Assembly: GCF_032854445.1 (NCBI RefSeq) | Contig: NW_027017953.1 | Span: forward strand, 1,336,444-1,400,443 | Source: Liolophura sinensis | Lineage: Eukaryota > Mollusca > Polyplacophora > Chitonida > Chitonidae | Length of the DNA: 64,000 bases | Direction: 5' to 3' | Shown here: one piece after another, positions 35,801 to 40,324 of the stretch | Layout: each line of letters begins with the position of its first letter | Position numbering within the stretch: the stretch's first letter is position 1 | Notes under the pieces: generated by a model | Databases searched by the model: none | The model's input: the letters and a program-made list of their open reading frames with translations, nothing else | What the model was told of the DNA's origin: nothing | Made by a program: the position numbers and the translations under genes

Positions 35801-38216
35801 TGAGTCATATCGCGCATGTTTTCCATGCGAATTTCTATTGTGTGTTCCATTTTCTGCCAGGGAGTACATTATTTACGTTGCCGTAAACAACGGATTGATG
35901 TTGTAGGCTACCTGCATTTGTGTGTAATGTATAAACCCAATTTAAAACTCAACAAAATGCTCAAGCTTCACATTTTGGAATAAAGAAAATCGTGATGATA
36001 CGGTACACAATTCCCGATTTTCTGGTTCTAACAATTAATACAAAAGTCAGCAATGGCGTGAATCAACGAGATTATCTATAACGGCCATACTGTCTAAATC
36101 TGATAATCCTTTCCGGTACAAAACGTATTGTCTAGTATTGCAGAATAATTGAATATTTGACGCAATCAAAATATTTGAACATCTTCTATTGCGTCTCCGG
36201 GCTTCCGTCCCACAAAAGAAACAGATTATTTGACGATAAGACTACATAACTTACGTCTCCGACACGAGGGTCCGTCCCAGCCAGCAGGGCATTGTCCGGA
36301 ACAAACTGTTGGAGATGAAAGGATTAACAGGAAGTGAAGGCGTTTGACGTGTTTTATAAGCAGTAACGTGTGAACTGTTTGTTTATTTGATTGATTTTAC
36401 TATTGTTTTATGTATTTCACTTGTATGACCGAGGCCAGCATTTTTAGTGGGAGCTAGGCGGGCCGTCGGCAGGTTGCCGACAGACCTTCCCACGTGCTCT
36501 TGAAGAGGACTGAAAAATGAAAAATGAATAAAAAATGAAAAGTTAAATGAAAAACCTGTCACAATGAATGAATGGTAATGGCCTAACACCACGTGGGCAA
36601 TAATCCAGCCCTATCGTGTTGTGAACATGTTTAAACCAGGAAATAGAATGCTTTTAAAAGAAAACAGCTTCAGAAAAGGAATACTAATGTCTTTTCCCAT
36701 AATTGCTTAATGAAGAGCCAAACTTTCAGGGATTTAAGAACTTTTAAATTTATTATTCTATACTGACACAAAACAGAAAAGCCAGCTCTTGTATTTGACT
36801 GTCATCTTACCTTATAGTGACGTATAATTACTTGGTCATATATTCATGTAAAAATTCTCTCTGGTAAATGTCCGTAACTCCCTCACAAAACGCCCCCCCC
36901 CCCCCTCCCCACCGCCACAATCCAATGTCCAACCCAAACTCTTTACACAGATCAATATGTGTCATATTTGTAGATTTATTCAACTCATGTACAGTAGCAC
37001 AGGATAGTAGCAGATTATCATTCTAATGTCATGCAGGCATTTATTTCTCACCTTCTCCGGCCGTGGAAAGGTCTGCAGCTACCTGCGGATGGTCTTCTCA
37101 CCATAATGCTTGTTGTCGTCGTATAAGTGAAATATTCCTGAGTACGGCGTAAAACATCAATCAAATAAAATAAAATAAATTTCTCACCTTAAATCAGACT
37201 GTATATTTTTTCTGCACCTACACATGTAATTTATAACTGTAGGGGTGCGTAGTTTTATTTTCTGTTTTACTTTTATTCTAAAACAACACAGATTACAAGT
37301 ATTTATATGTGTTGCTATACAGCACAATCGCTGTATGTATGTCCATAGCCAAACAGAAGTGTTAATGTAGGCAGTCAGTGTAACACATACATGTACCTGT
37401 GTATAGGCAGTCAGTGTAACACATACATGTACCTGTGTATAGGCAGTCAGTGTAACACATACATGTATCTGTGTATATGCAGTCAGTGTAACACATACAT
37501 GTACCTGTGTATAGGCAGTCAGTGTAACACATACATGTACCTGTGTATAGGCAGTCAGTGTAACACATACATGTACCTGTGTATAGGCAGTCAGTGTAAC
37601 ACATACATGTACCTGTGTAGAGGCAGTCAGTGTAACACATACATGTACCTGTATATAGCAGTTCGTGCACGCTATTTACCCTGTGTTGTCCATATCCACA
37701 TTCAGGGGATCTACACACAGGTGATCTTTCTGGCGCCGAGGGAATGAACTAATTGTAGATGGTACAATCATCAAACTAAAGTTTTACATTTAATGGTGTA
37801 AGGATTAGGAGGAGTGACTACACTCTATATAGTCTCAATGTTTCAACACTCACCAAAGTGTTCACATTCCATCAAGATCTTAAACGAACACTTGGAACAG
37901 AGTTAAAACATTATAGCTTAATGGAGTTGGAATATGACCACCTTTGAAGAGTGTTGAAGCATTAACACTTATAAAAAAAATTGGTTAGATACATGTGAAT
38001 CTTATAGGGTAGCAGTTTAGTTTAGGAGAGTAATAGGAGTGTTGTTGGCTCTTACTTCCGGGAAGGCAAAGTTGTTTTGCGGCCACGTAATGATTACTAC
38101 CAATTACATATGCAGTGTCACAGAGTGAAGACGTCACACTTTCTTGAAAAACATTTAGATAGCCCACCTGGTATAATGCTAGTAATCATAAGAATCCATC
38201 CGATGATGGTAGTCAT
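2736..38216 (-). CDS. Lectin/EGF receptor-type protein tyrosine phosphatase (29 exons seen, 3' end missing)
   Basis: A multi-exon gene read by eye from GT-AG junctions; the 29 exons are listed separately. All phases are continuous, giving 1199 codons. Order: signal peptide (aa 1-17), Cys-rich stub (18-33), FTP-type lectin domain (about 34-175), eight EGF or laminin-EGF-like modules (about 176-551), transmembrane helix (about 567-588), juxtamembrane region, phosphatase D1 (about 655-935), phosphatase D2 (about 960 to the edge). D1 has KSRYKN, WPDHG and HCSAGIGRTG, so it should dephosphorylate phosphotyrosine at the inner face of the plasma membrane. D2 lacks the WPD aspartate and the signature arginine and is probably a regulatory pseudophosphatase. 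Vertebrate receptor phosphatases usually carry MAM, Ig and FN3 modules outside, so the lectin plus EGF ectodomain differs; I infer carbohydrate or surface recognition. Family assignment is confident; the physiological role and ligand are unknown. The C-terminal tail of D2 and the stop codon were not found in 1-2735. Confidence 0.93.
2872..3336 (-). other. Intron 28, nothing recognised
   Basis: 465 bp, AT-rich, no repeat seen. Confidence 0.6.
3337..3485 (-). CDS. Exon 28: D2 degenerate WPD loop and Cys
   Basis: 149 nt, acceptor ctgtctttccag, donor gtgagt, phase 0 in and phase 2 out. No ORF call covers it, so it was found by eye. It encodes KSQQAIKQFRYQKWQKKPSQ, QYIPSFLTLLQSVQIW, ESENAPILVHC. 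The WPD is WQK (general acid lost), while the His-Cys remains (Cys about residue 1153). Confidence 0.88.
3540..4565. repeat. 25-bp minisatellite, about 40 copies (intron 27)
   Basis: Unit AGTGACACAAAGCCCGTGCT then TCGGC, with AAGTCCGCGCTTGGGCAG variants alternating. It begins about 55 bp upstream of the exon 28 acceptor. Translated ORFs show a 25-residue period because all three frames are visited. Confidence 0.95.
4725..5075. repeat. 23-bp minisatellite, about 15 copies (intron 27)
   Basis: Unit GCAGAACAGTATGCGACATG then ACT. Frames stay open because the unit contains no stop in the minus frames; ORFs here are artefacts. Confidence 0.95.
5645..5730 (+). mobile_element. tRNA-like scrap in intron 27
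   Basis: TTAGCTCAGATGGTAGTTGA resembles the A-box and D-arm of a tRNA. The downstream B-box is poor. Probably a decayed SINE or tRNA pseudogene. Confidence 0.3.
5812..5934 (-). CDS. Exon 27: D2, divergent YW block
   Basis: 123 nt, acceptor ctgtccaacag, donor gtagtc, phase 0 on both sides. It encodes NVGIYWTDQKGTFGPFETEV, TDVDQREGFSAWTFQLTFKD, E. It replaces the KC.QYWP block with a diverged YWTDQ.GTFG. Confidence 0.88.
6510..6644 (-). CDS. Exon 26: D2 core
   Basis: 135 nt, acceptor gtctgttgtag, donor gttagc, phase 0 on both sides. It encodes GYRKKRGFILTQTPLPITVV, DFWRLVYDHGVRTIVMFDHA and YPRDK. DFWRLVYDH...IVM is the D2 counterpart of exon 19. Confidence 0.91.
6736..6809 (-). CDS. Exon 25: D2 strand
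   Basis: 74 nt, acceptor tttctttcag, donor gtaagc, phase 1 in and phase 0 out. It encodes VDRYRPYLSTPVSGCNDYIN, AVFLP. NDYINAVFLP parallels DYINASYIN of D1. Confidence 0.9.
7474..7570 (-). CDS. Exon 24: start of D2
   Basis: 97 nt, acceptor tacattgtgcag, donor gtttgg (non-consensus after +2), phase 0 in and phase 1 out. It encodes ILEEVTPTLDKASQKTARLE, ENLPKNRNQILA. KNRNQILA replaces the KNRYKNI loop: the phosphotyrosine-binding Tyr is Asn, an early sign that D2 is not catalytic. Confidence 0.87.
7770..7835 (-). mobile_element. tRNA-like scrap (probable SINE head)
   Basis: On the minus strand GCTGGTCGAATGGTTTAGAT is A-box-like and TTTGTTCGAAACCC is B-box-like at suitable spacing. No clean cloverleaf was seen, so I call it a SINE remnant and not a tRNA gene. 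Confidence 0.35.
8086..8235 (-). CDS. Exon 23: D1 C-terminus and linker
   Basis: 150 nt, acceptor gtcataaacag, donor gttatt, phase 0 on both sides. It encodes EQYEFLHEALAEALKLSHRS, then MSFSAVYSDLCILDPITGQP and KLAAQFK. EQYEFLHEAL closes D1; the rest is the D1-D2 linker. Confidence 0.92.
9429..9564 (-). CDS. Exon 22: D1 signature loop and Q-loop
   Basis: 136 nt, acceptor cttataacag, donor gtaaat, phase 2 in and phase 0 out. Joined to exon 21 it completes HCSAGIGRTGTF, the HCX5R active-site loop with Arg at about residue 871. It ends QQRVNMVQTQ, the start of the Q-loop. All catalytic residues are present, so D1 should be active. Confidence 0.95.
10009..10154 (-). CDS. Exon 21: D1 WPD loop and catalytic His-Cys
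   Basis: 146 nt, acceptor ctttacag, donor gtatac, phase 0 in and phase 2 out. It encodes NKPKILKQFHFTAWPDHGTP, SGASVLLDFREKVVEH, NLPGPIVVHC. WPD supplies the general acid (Asp about residue 833) and the terminal Cys (about 865) is the nucleophile. Confidence 0.95.
10565..10690 (-). CDS. Exon 20: D1 KC.QYWP block
   Basis: 126 nt, acceptor catcctatag, donor gtaagt, phase 0 on both sides. It encodes KKCNQYWPTEGSTKFGVIEV and continues to NYNIRTLQLSAGM. KCxQYWP is a canonical motif. It is a symmetric exon. Confidence 0.91.
10925..11022 (-). CDS. Exon 19: D1 hydrophobic core
   Basis: 98 nt, acceptor tttgtaaaag, donor gtatgt, phase 1 in and phase 0 out. It encodes GPTDLIINDFMRMLWEQNVG, then IVVMVTNLVENTK. 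It corresponds to the DFWRM.WE....IVM.T.L.E..K block; the usual Trp after DF is Met here. Confidence 0.9.
11938..11974 (-). CDS. Exon 18: 37-nt microexon of D1
   Basis: Acceptor ttttcaacacag, donor gtaaat, phase 0 in and phase 1 out. It encodes GFEKPKTFIASQG, matching the G(Y/F)..P..FIA(T/S)QG element of phosphatase domains. It follows DYINASYIN exactly as in the family. Confidence 0.9.
12175..12218. repeat. Short TTCAAGGTCAAG tandem repeat
   Basis: Six- to twelve-base motif CAAGTTCAAGGT repeated over about 40 bp in intron 17. Simple repeat. Confidence 0.8.
12345..13676. repeat. 53-bp minisatellite built from the 5' splice junction of exon 17, about 25 copies
   Basis: On the gene strand each unit reads GATTCTATCAACGCCTCG, TATATTAAT, then GTGAGTAAAACACAAACGGA and a short linker. 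The first ~27 nt copy the 3' end of exon 17 (D-[Y/S]-INASYIN) and the next ~26 nt copy the start of intron 17. Most units keep a GTGAGT donor; a block at about 12980-13150 has GTAAGT; a few (about 12416, 12473, 12682, 12896, 12942, 13452) have GC in place of GT. 53 is not a multiple of 3, so read-through would shift frame. Confidence 0.94.
13677..13753 (-). CDS. Exon 17: D1 core strand, next to the donor array
   Basis: 77 nt, acceptor caattttcag, donor gtgagt, phase 1 in and phase 0 out. It encodes YDHSRVILKPSD, TKGESDYINASYIN, the strongly conserved DHSRV.L and DYINASYI motifs of class I phosphatases. Its last ~27 nt and donor are the seed of the 53-bp array that follows. Confidence 0.92.
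14088..14175 (-). CDS. Exon 16: phosphotyrosine recognition loop of D1
   Basis: 88 nt, too short for an ORF scan. Acceptor ccaatgttacag, donor gtgagt, phase 0 in and phase 1 out. It encodes KFPVGLHTKHDVADLPC, NRNKSRYKNLVA. KSRYKN corresponds to the conserved KNRYKN loop that stacks the phosphotyrosine ring (Tyr at about residue 699). It bridges exons 15 and 17 in frame. Confidence 0.85.
14176..15726 (-). other. Intron 15, nothing recognised
   Basis: 1.55 kb of AT-rich sequence. I looked for phosphatase exons on the minus strand and found none. Small ORFs (15045-15233 plus, 15176-15445 minus) match nothing. Confidence 0.6.
15727..15878 (-). CDS. Exon 15: juxtamembrane region and start of D1
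   Basis: 152 nt, acceptor ttttcattgccag, donor gtaagc, phase 1 in and phase 0 out. It encodes RLGVDNVPVQMNEADD, ENPFTTVVSADEFWEYYHRK, KTSDGFSAEYD. The EF..Y...KTSDGF..EYD stretch matches the first helices (wedge region) of receptor phosphatase D1 domains. Confidence 0.87.
16166..16272 (-). CDS. Exon 14: juxtamembrane basic/serine segment
   Basis: 107 nt, acceptor tttcctaaaag, donor gtatat, phase 2 in and phase 1 out. The junction peptide is YRRRRSSSASNDRKISFS, then RNPVGRPEDQFAHVDTLGNR. The stop-transfer arginines and a serine cluster suggest a cytoplasmic phosphorylation region. The donor is weak; it was chosen because it alone restores phase with exon 15. Confidence 0.78.
16273..16719 (-). 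other. Intron 13, nothing recognised
   Basis: 447 bp. A short direct repeat (GGAAACCGGAAAGAGGTC, twice) lies near 16610-16650. Nothing else is seen. Confidence 0.6.
16720..16831 (-). CDS. Exon 13: transmembrane segment
   Basis: 112 nt, acceptor atatattacag, donor gtagtt, phase 1 in and phase 2 out. After TAMEITVSQDSSTGK comes the hydrophobic IAGGIVGALFLVAVVVFVIM, then YR. This is the only membrane span after the signal peptide, so the protein is type I. Confidence 0.9.
16832..19179 (-). other. Intron 12
   Basis: About 2.3 kb. It holds the 36-bp array at 17560-18625. A G-rich run (GGGGTGGTGGTGGGGTGGGC) lies near 17135. The rest, including 18626-19179, shows no exon I can support. Confidence 0.6.
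17560..18625. repeat. 36-bp minisatellite with 180-bp higher-order structure
   Basis: Unit GCGTTACATGTGTTACCTGT then CTGACATCGCTGTCCC, about 29 copies. A variant pair (TTGACTTCACC followed by TTGCCATCGC) recurs at 17791, 17971, 18151, about 18367 and about 18511, i.e. every 5, 5, 6 and 4 units. Because 36 is divisible by 3, several frames are open for 300 codons or more; these ORFs are low-complexity by-products. Confidence 0.95.
19180..19338 (-). CDS. Exon 12: laminin-EGF-like module 8 (recent duplicate)
   Basis: 159 nt, acceptor tgtcatttcag, donor gtgagt, phase 1 on both sides. It encodes PCTDGMWGPDCKTPCGGC, CDKTSGECPVTEGNPRC, SAGYGNTDTTCRT. It is the last ectodomain module before the transmembrane exon. 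Confidence 0.9.
19687..19845 (-). CDS. Exon 11: laminin-EGF-like module 7 (recent duplicate)
   Basis: 159 nt, acceptor tgccatttcag, donor gtaagt, phase 1 on both sides. It encodes PCTDGMWGPDCKTPCGGC, CDKTSGVCPVIEGNSRC, SAGYGYTDTTCRT. Only a few residues differ from exons 10 and 12, and the intron on its 5' side closely matches the intron on its 3' side. Confidence 0.9.
20188..20346 (-). CDS. Exon 10: laminin-EGF-like module 6
   Basis: 159 nt, acceptor gcaatgtttcag, donor gtaagt, phase 1 on both sides. It encodes PCTDGMWGADCKTPCGNC, CDKTSGVCPVIEGNPRC, SAGYGYTDTTCRT. It is nearly identical to exons 11 and 12. Confidence 0.9.
20347..20831 (-). other. Intron 9
   Basis: 485 bp. A short tandem repeat (about 17 bp, AATAATGAGAAGAACGAGG-like, four copies) lies at about 20425-20490, followed by a GT run. 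Nothing else is seen. It is unrelated to introns 10 and 11. Confidence 0.6.
20832..20984 (-). CDS. Exon 9: laminin-EGF-like module 5
   Basis: 153 nt, acceptor attatttccag, donor gtaagt, phase 1 on both sides. It encodes ECLAGKWGTNCASSCGQC, CDRTSGECTLSAGNPRC, AAGYKGSLCVQR. It has the same cysteine frame as exons 7-12. Confidence 0.88.
21240..22115. repeat. 20-bp minisatellite, interrupted by a SINE
   Basis: Unit AGGTAACAATAGTACAGGTG, imperfect, about 35 copies. It stops at about 21885, resumes at about 22037 for four copies, and is split by a SINE fragment. Confidence 0.93.
21886..22036 (-). mobile_element. tRNA-derived SINE fragment inside the 20-bp array
   Basis: Read on the minus strand it has ACCATAATGCTTGCCGCCGT, CGTATGAGTGAAATATTCTT, GAGTAAGGCGTAAAACACCA and an AATAAATAAA tail, the shared 3' region of the SINE family seen at 39127 and 48840. 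The 5' tRNA-like head is missing. Confidence 0.75.
22447..22602 (-). CDS. Exon 8: laminin-EGF-like module 4
   Basis: 156 nt, acceptor aactcctag, donor gtaagt, phase 1 on both sides. It encodes RCTRGTYGPDCGRSCGFC, CDTTSGHCPN, then RCIPGYTGIKCDT. Eight cysteines follow the laminin-EGF/MEGF spacing (C.G.YG..C...C..C...C....G.C......C..GY.G..C). Confidence 0.87.
22603..22994 (-). other. Intron 7, nothing certain
   Basis: A stretch near 22780-22835 carries CTGGGTTTGAACGC, a B-box-like motif, possibly a SINE scrap. Otherwise AT-rich with no recognised feature. Confidence 0.4.
22995..23144 (-). CDS. Exon 7: EGF-like module 3, next to the splice-junction array
   Basis: 150 nt if the acceptor nearest the body is used (tgtttgcag before 23144), donor gtaaga, phase 1 on both sides. 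It encodes GCVLGRHGEHCLSLCGKC, then CDKLTGECPVTDGLRCQAGY and a C-terminal CLNR. The frame remains open into about four upstream array units (to about 23322), so use of upstream acceptors could add 14-residue blocks without a frameshift. The standard EGF length argues for the nearest acceptor as the main one. Confidence 0.83.
23105..27015. repeat. 42-bp minisatellite built from the 3' splice junction of exon 7, about 93 copies
   Basis: On the gene strand each unit is a polypyrimidine-like ctgtttgcag followed by GATGTGTCCTAGGTCGTCAT and GGTGAACATTGT, then the next ctgtttgcag. This is the last 10 nt of intron 6 plus the first ~32 nt of EGF exon 7. The real exon is the last copy (start 23144), so the whole array sits in intron 6 and offers an AG acceptor in nearly every unit. 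42 bp is 14 codons (GCVLGRHGEHCLFA), so frames stay open on both strands between indels. A block of about 499 bp is duplicated inside the array (indel-marked unit near 23322 recurs at 23821). Confidence 0.95.
27490..29320. repeat. 46-bp minisatellite, about 40 copies (intron 6)
   Basis: Unit CATTTAAAGTGTGTGCCTGC then GGGGGTATGGATCCACCAAC then GTCTTA. Two unit families alternate: a GGATCC type and a type with GTCTTGTTGGTGTATTAATC in the middle, concentrated from about 28370 on. It starts about 70 bp inside intron 6 from the exon 6 donor. No coding exon is embedded that I can see. Confidence 0.95.
29388..29483 (-). CDS. Exon 6: EGF-like module 2
   Basis: 96 nt, acceptor gattaccctag, donor gtagga, phase 1 on both sides. 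It encodes GCTGGWYGEKCNRRC, then CRRCDPMGTRCEG. It is very similar to exon 5 (GWYGE.C, CRRCDP.G.RCEG). The donor opens onto the 46-bp minisatellite after about 70 bp. Confidence 0.85.
29575..29815. mobile_element. Possible SINE-like element in intron 5
   Basis: Contains a Pol III B-box-like GGGTTTGAATCC near 29775 and a GGTGGAGGAAACCGG segment near 29638 shared with the SINE family elsewhere in the window. Ends and orientation are unclear, so this is only a tentative call. Confidence 0.3.
29928..30023 (-). CDS. Exon 5: EGF-like module 1
   Basis: 96 nt, acceptor ttacaaccag, donor gtaagt, phase 1 on both sides. It encodes VCENGWYGEMCDRPC, then a C-x2-C pair and DPTGSRCEG, six to seven cysteines in an EGF pattern. 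Exon 6 has the same length and pattern, so the two modules are tandem duplicates. Confidence 0.85.
30024..31511 (-). other. Intron 4
   Basis: About 1.5 kb. A 76-bp repeat occurs about five times at 30590-30960; elsewhere I see nothing recognisable. The sequence near 30045-30115 has four short 'gcaatagtgcaaacat'-like repeats. Confidence 0.6.
30590..30960. repeat. 76-bp repeat, about 5 copies (intron 4)
   Basis: Each unit has two CACCCGATCTGA halves (one followed by CGCTTAAGTTGTGTTG, one by AGCTTAAATTTTGTAA), so it is a dimer of a diverged ~38-bp element. Confidence 0.9.
31512..31715 (-). CDS. Exon 4: second half of FTP-type lectin domain
   Basis: 204 nt, acceptor atatttcag, donor gtaagt, phase 1 on both sides. 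It encodes GARLNGFTVSVE, a central TACYQD, NQCTSPVLGNRVKISL and finally LPLTLCEVLLYG. The RLNGF.V.V strand, the G-N-R-V-K-I-x-L strand and the LTLCEV.LYG end are hallmarks of the FTP fold. With exon 3 this makes a complete domain of about 142 residues. Confidence 0.88.
31716..35098 (-). other. Intron 3, splitting the lectin domain, mostly minisatellite
   Basis: About 3.4 kb between the two halves of the lectin domain. The 51/42-bp array at 32335-34845 fills three quarters of it. The flanks 31716-32334 and 34846-35098 are AT-rich and I see nothing in them. Confidence 0.7.
32335..34845. repeat. 51/42-bp compound minisatellite (intron 3)
   Basis: Unit CAGTTTAGGTTACTGGTGTC, GCTTTCCGTCAAAACATAGT, GGACACCTGCC (51 bp), interspersed with 42-bp units in which ACTCGATAG replaces the last 18 bp. 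Blocks of about 635 bp are themselves duplicated (compare 32278-32892 with 32868-33527). Both unit lengths are multiples of 3, hence several ORFs of 94-219 codons on both strands; I do not regard them as genes. Confidence 0.95.
35099..35320 (-). CDS. Exon 3: first half of FTP-type (fucolectin) lectin domain
   Basis: 222 nt, acceptor catatttcag, donor gtgagt, phase 1 on both sides. The peptide starts RNVALNRPTTQSS and continues with GNAVNG, a PCSHTKPG segment, WTVTLD and IYNRVG. This order matches the eel-fucolectin/tachylectin-4/pentraxin-1 domain (N-A-x...QSS, C-x-HT, W-x-V-x-L, I-x-NR). The His after the first Cys and the Arg in NRVG sit where sugar-contacting residues occur in that family. 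The domain is completed by exon 4. Confidence 0.88.
35321..36254 (-). other. Intron 2, nothing recognised
   Basis: About 930 bp of AT-rich sequence. A 92-codon plus-strand ORF (35628-35906) is open but resembles nothing I know and has no splice context. I see no repeat or RNA. Confidence 0.6.
36255..36305 (-). CDS. Exon 2: Cys-rich stub resembling the tail of an EGF module
   Basis: Acceptor tttcatctccaacag, donor gtaagt, 51 nt, phase 1 on both sides. It encodes VCSGQCPAGWDGPSCRR, which has the C-x(8)-C spacing and GW..PSC ending of an EGF module's C-terminal half. It lies directly after the signal peptide, so it probably forms a mini-module at the N-terminus of the mature protein. Confidence 0.8.
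36380..36500 (-). mobile_element. SINE 3' fragment (intron 1)
   Basis: Minus-strand sense: GGAAGGTCTGTCGGCAACCT, CCACTAAAAATGCTGGCCTC and a degraded tail ending in CAAATAAAC. Diverged copy of the family at 48840. Confidence 0.6.
37036..37178 (+). mobile_element. SINE 3' portion (intron 1)
   Basis: TCCGGCCGTGGAAAGGTCTG, ACCTGCGGATGGTCTTCTCA, ACCATAATGCTTGTTGTCGT, then GAGTACGGCGTAAAACATCA and a CAAATAAAATAAAATAAA tail. The 5' tRNA-like part is missing. Confidence 0.75.
37370..37665. repeat. 36-bp minisatellite, about 8 copies (intron 1)
   Basis: Unit GCAGTCAGTGTAACACATAC then ATGTACCTGTGTATAG, nearly perfect. Confidence 0.95.
38168..38216 (-). CDS. Exon 1: start codon and signal peptide
   Basis: The ATG at 38216 opens MTTIIGWILMITSIIPG, a short hydrophobic leader typical of a signal peptide. 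The exon ends CCA G followed by gtgggc, phase 1. The coding part is 49 nt. The start was chosen because the reading frame is open only briefly upstream and because a paralogous exon of identical length and phase occurs at 63164. The 5' UTR length is unknown. Confidence 0.82.
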
Positions 38217-38756
38217 TTTCTGAGAGTTCCTCAGGGGTCGTATCCGTAAACACGTTAGTATACGTGCAAGACGGTAAAAGTGTTTATATGTATATTCCAT
38301 GAGAAGATCTGCTGCTCGACACCTCGTAGTCACTCAATACAGCCTGTCTTGTGCATAAATGTACCCGTGAATGGAGTCAGTGACTGTGTCTGAATTTAGA
38401 CCTCTTTCACCCTAACGGGGACGTAGAGTTAGTTGTTAGTTCGCGCTATTCAGGGTATTCAACGACTTGTCTCACAGTGTAACAAGAGAGGTGAGCGCAG
38501 CACCAATGACCAGGCGGAATCTCCTGGATACTCAGGTCACGACAAGCTCATTAACATTATACTCGGGCAATATACAAATACAAAGTGTGGGCCTTCCCTT
38601 TAGTATGGGCACAATCGCTTAATGTTTACCAATGTACTCAGGTCTTTGTCCCAAACACTTCGAGGAACAGTTCTCTGGGTAGATGTTAATAAGGGAAAAC
38701 CCGGGAAAATCGTCCTTTTTCGGGGAGAGAACTTCCTGGTCTTCCGTTTACGTGTC
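38217..38756. promoter_or_regulatory. Probable promoter and 5' UTR region of the minus-strand gene
   Basis: By position this must contain the 5' UTR and probably the promoter, unless a non-coding first exon lies further up. I see no convincing TATA or initiator; a TATACATATAAACA stretch on the minus strand lies about 65-80 bp upstream of the ATG. Confidence 0.3.
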
Positions 38757-39008
38757 TTTCTGTCTGTTTGTCTGTCTATCTACCTCTCTGTCTGTTTGTC
38801 TTTCTCTCTACCTCTCTGCCTGTTTGTCTGTCTATCTACCTCTCTGTCTGTTTGTCTGTCTATCTACATCTCTGTCTGTTTGTCTGTCTATCTACCTCTC
38901 TGTCTGTTTGTCTTTCTCTCTACCTCTCTGCCTGTTTGTCTATCTATCTACCTCTCTGTCTGTTTGTCTGTCTATCTACCTCTCTGTCTGTTTGTCTGTA
39001 TCTCTGTT
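38757..39008. repeat. 28-bp TCTG/TCTA-rich minisatellite, about 9 copies
   Basis: Unit TCTGTCTGTTTGTCTGTCTA then TCTACCTC. A strong purine/pyrimidine strand asymmetry. The 196-codon ORF over it is low-complexity. Confidence 0.93.
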
Positions 39009-39126
39009 AGTCGTTTACGAACTTTACGAAAAAAGCATTGTACGCATCAATCTATTACATTTTGGTACAAATCCAGTAAGTTGTTAATCAGGGCCCTGGG
39101 ACTTTTAAAACGCTTCTTCAATATTA

Positions 39127-39325
39127 GGGGACTTCCTTGGCCGAGGTGGTTAGCACACCAGCACGCCGCAGTGACCCATGAGCCTACCACCAATGCCGGA
39201 GCTGTGAGTTAAAGTCCAGCTCATGCCGGACACCATAATGCTGTCCGCCGTCGGATAACTGAAATATTCTTGAGTACGGCGTAAAACATCAATCAAGTAA
39301 ATAAATCAATAAATTCAATAATAAG
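39127..39325 (+). mobile_element. Near full-length tRNA-derived SINE
   Basis: Starts with CTTGGCCGAGGTGGTTAGCA (Pol III A-box, Ser/Leu-tRNA-like), then GAGTTAAAGTCCAGCTCATG (B-box), CCATAATGCTGTCCGCCGTC, GAAATATTCTTGAGTACGGC, GTAAAACATCAATCAAG and an AATAAAT tail. Flanked by similar TTCAATATTA (39117-39126) and TTCAATAATA (39314-39323), a possible target-site duplication. Confidence 0.75.
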
Positions 39326-39714
39326 AGATAGAATAAAAATGCATAGCATTGCCCCTTTATTTGTAATGGTCGAGGTATGCATCCCAGAAGTGTCTCAATC
39401 ATAGTCTGAGTTGTGCTTACCGCCGCAATCAATGACTTTTGACCTAAGTACGACGGCGGTCAACTTTATGGGCGGGGATAATTAAATCGATCACTTTCTA
39501 AAAATGACTTTGCGAAAAGGGCCTTTAATCTGTTTGTTTTAACCAGTAGGTGATGAGTTTAAAAAAAAGATTATAGTATCATAAGAGGTGGAATTAGGGT
39601 CCAGAGACGTACGACCAAAGTAAAACCCAAAAAACAAAAGGCAAATTCCAAAGTTTCCTCTGAAGCACTGTATTTTTTAAGTTACGTTAACCAGTTTCAA
39701 ATATGTATGTCCTC

Positions 39715-40075
39715 GTGCTGTCAAAGTTTCACATATATATGTCCGCGTGCTGTCAAAGTTCCACATGTGTATGTCTGAGTGCTGTTTAAGTGTCACATGT
39801 GTATGTCTGTGTGCTGTCAAAGTTTCACATATGTATGTCTGCTTGCTGTCAAAGTTTCACATATGTATGTCTGCTTGCTGTCAAAGTTTCACATATGTAT
39901 GTCTGCGTGCGGTCAAAGTTTTACATATGTATGTCTGCGTGCTGTCAAAGTTTTACATATGTATGTCTTAGTGCTGTTTAAGTGTCACATGTGTATGTCT
40001 GTGTGCTGTCAAAGTTTTACATGGGTATGCCTGCGTGGTGTCAAAGTTTTACAGATGTATGTCTGCGTGCTTTTG
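39715..40075. repeat. 32-bp minisatellite, about 11 copies
   Basis: Unit GTATGTCTGCGTGCTGTCAA then AGTTTCACATAT. Three frames are open over part of it; artefact. Confidence 0.93.
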
Positions 40076-40324
40076 TTTAATACTTGTCTTCATATTTAAA
40101 ATATAAACCCTGTAACTCTATAATGTGATCAGTCTTCTCATATTCTGTTCATCTGCTGTAATCGGGAAAGCATCCTCATAATACTGAGTTAACAAAGGTG
40201 CTGTGGAGAATAGGTAGAGTTTTCAGGAGATTAATCATGGTTCTTTTTTTAGCATTTTGAACACACTTTTATGTGGGTAAAGATAAAGGTACCGAGCAGT
40301 AAACAAAAAACGGTTTAAAAATTT

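Larger units (their letters stand above)
36306..38167 (-). other. Intron 1 with SINEs and a 36-bp array
   Basis: Begins gtgggc and ends ccaacag. It holds a 36-bp minisatellite (about 37370-37665), two SINE pieces (36380-36500 and 37036-37178) and a C-tract near 36893-36905. The remainder is AT-rich with nothing recognisable. Confidence 0.7.

Noticed and set aside
38622-39212. 196-codon ORF rich in Cys, Leu and Ser (membrane-like)
   Set aside because: Translation of a TCTG/TCTA-rich minisatellite; three frames give similar hydrophobic peptides.
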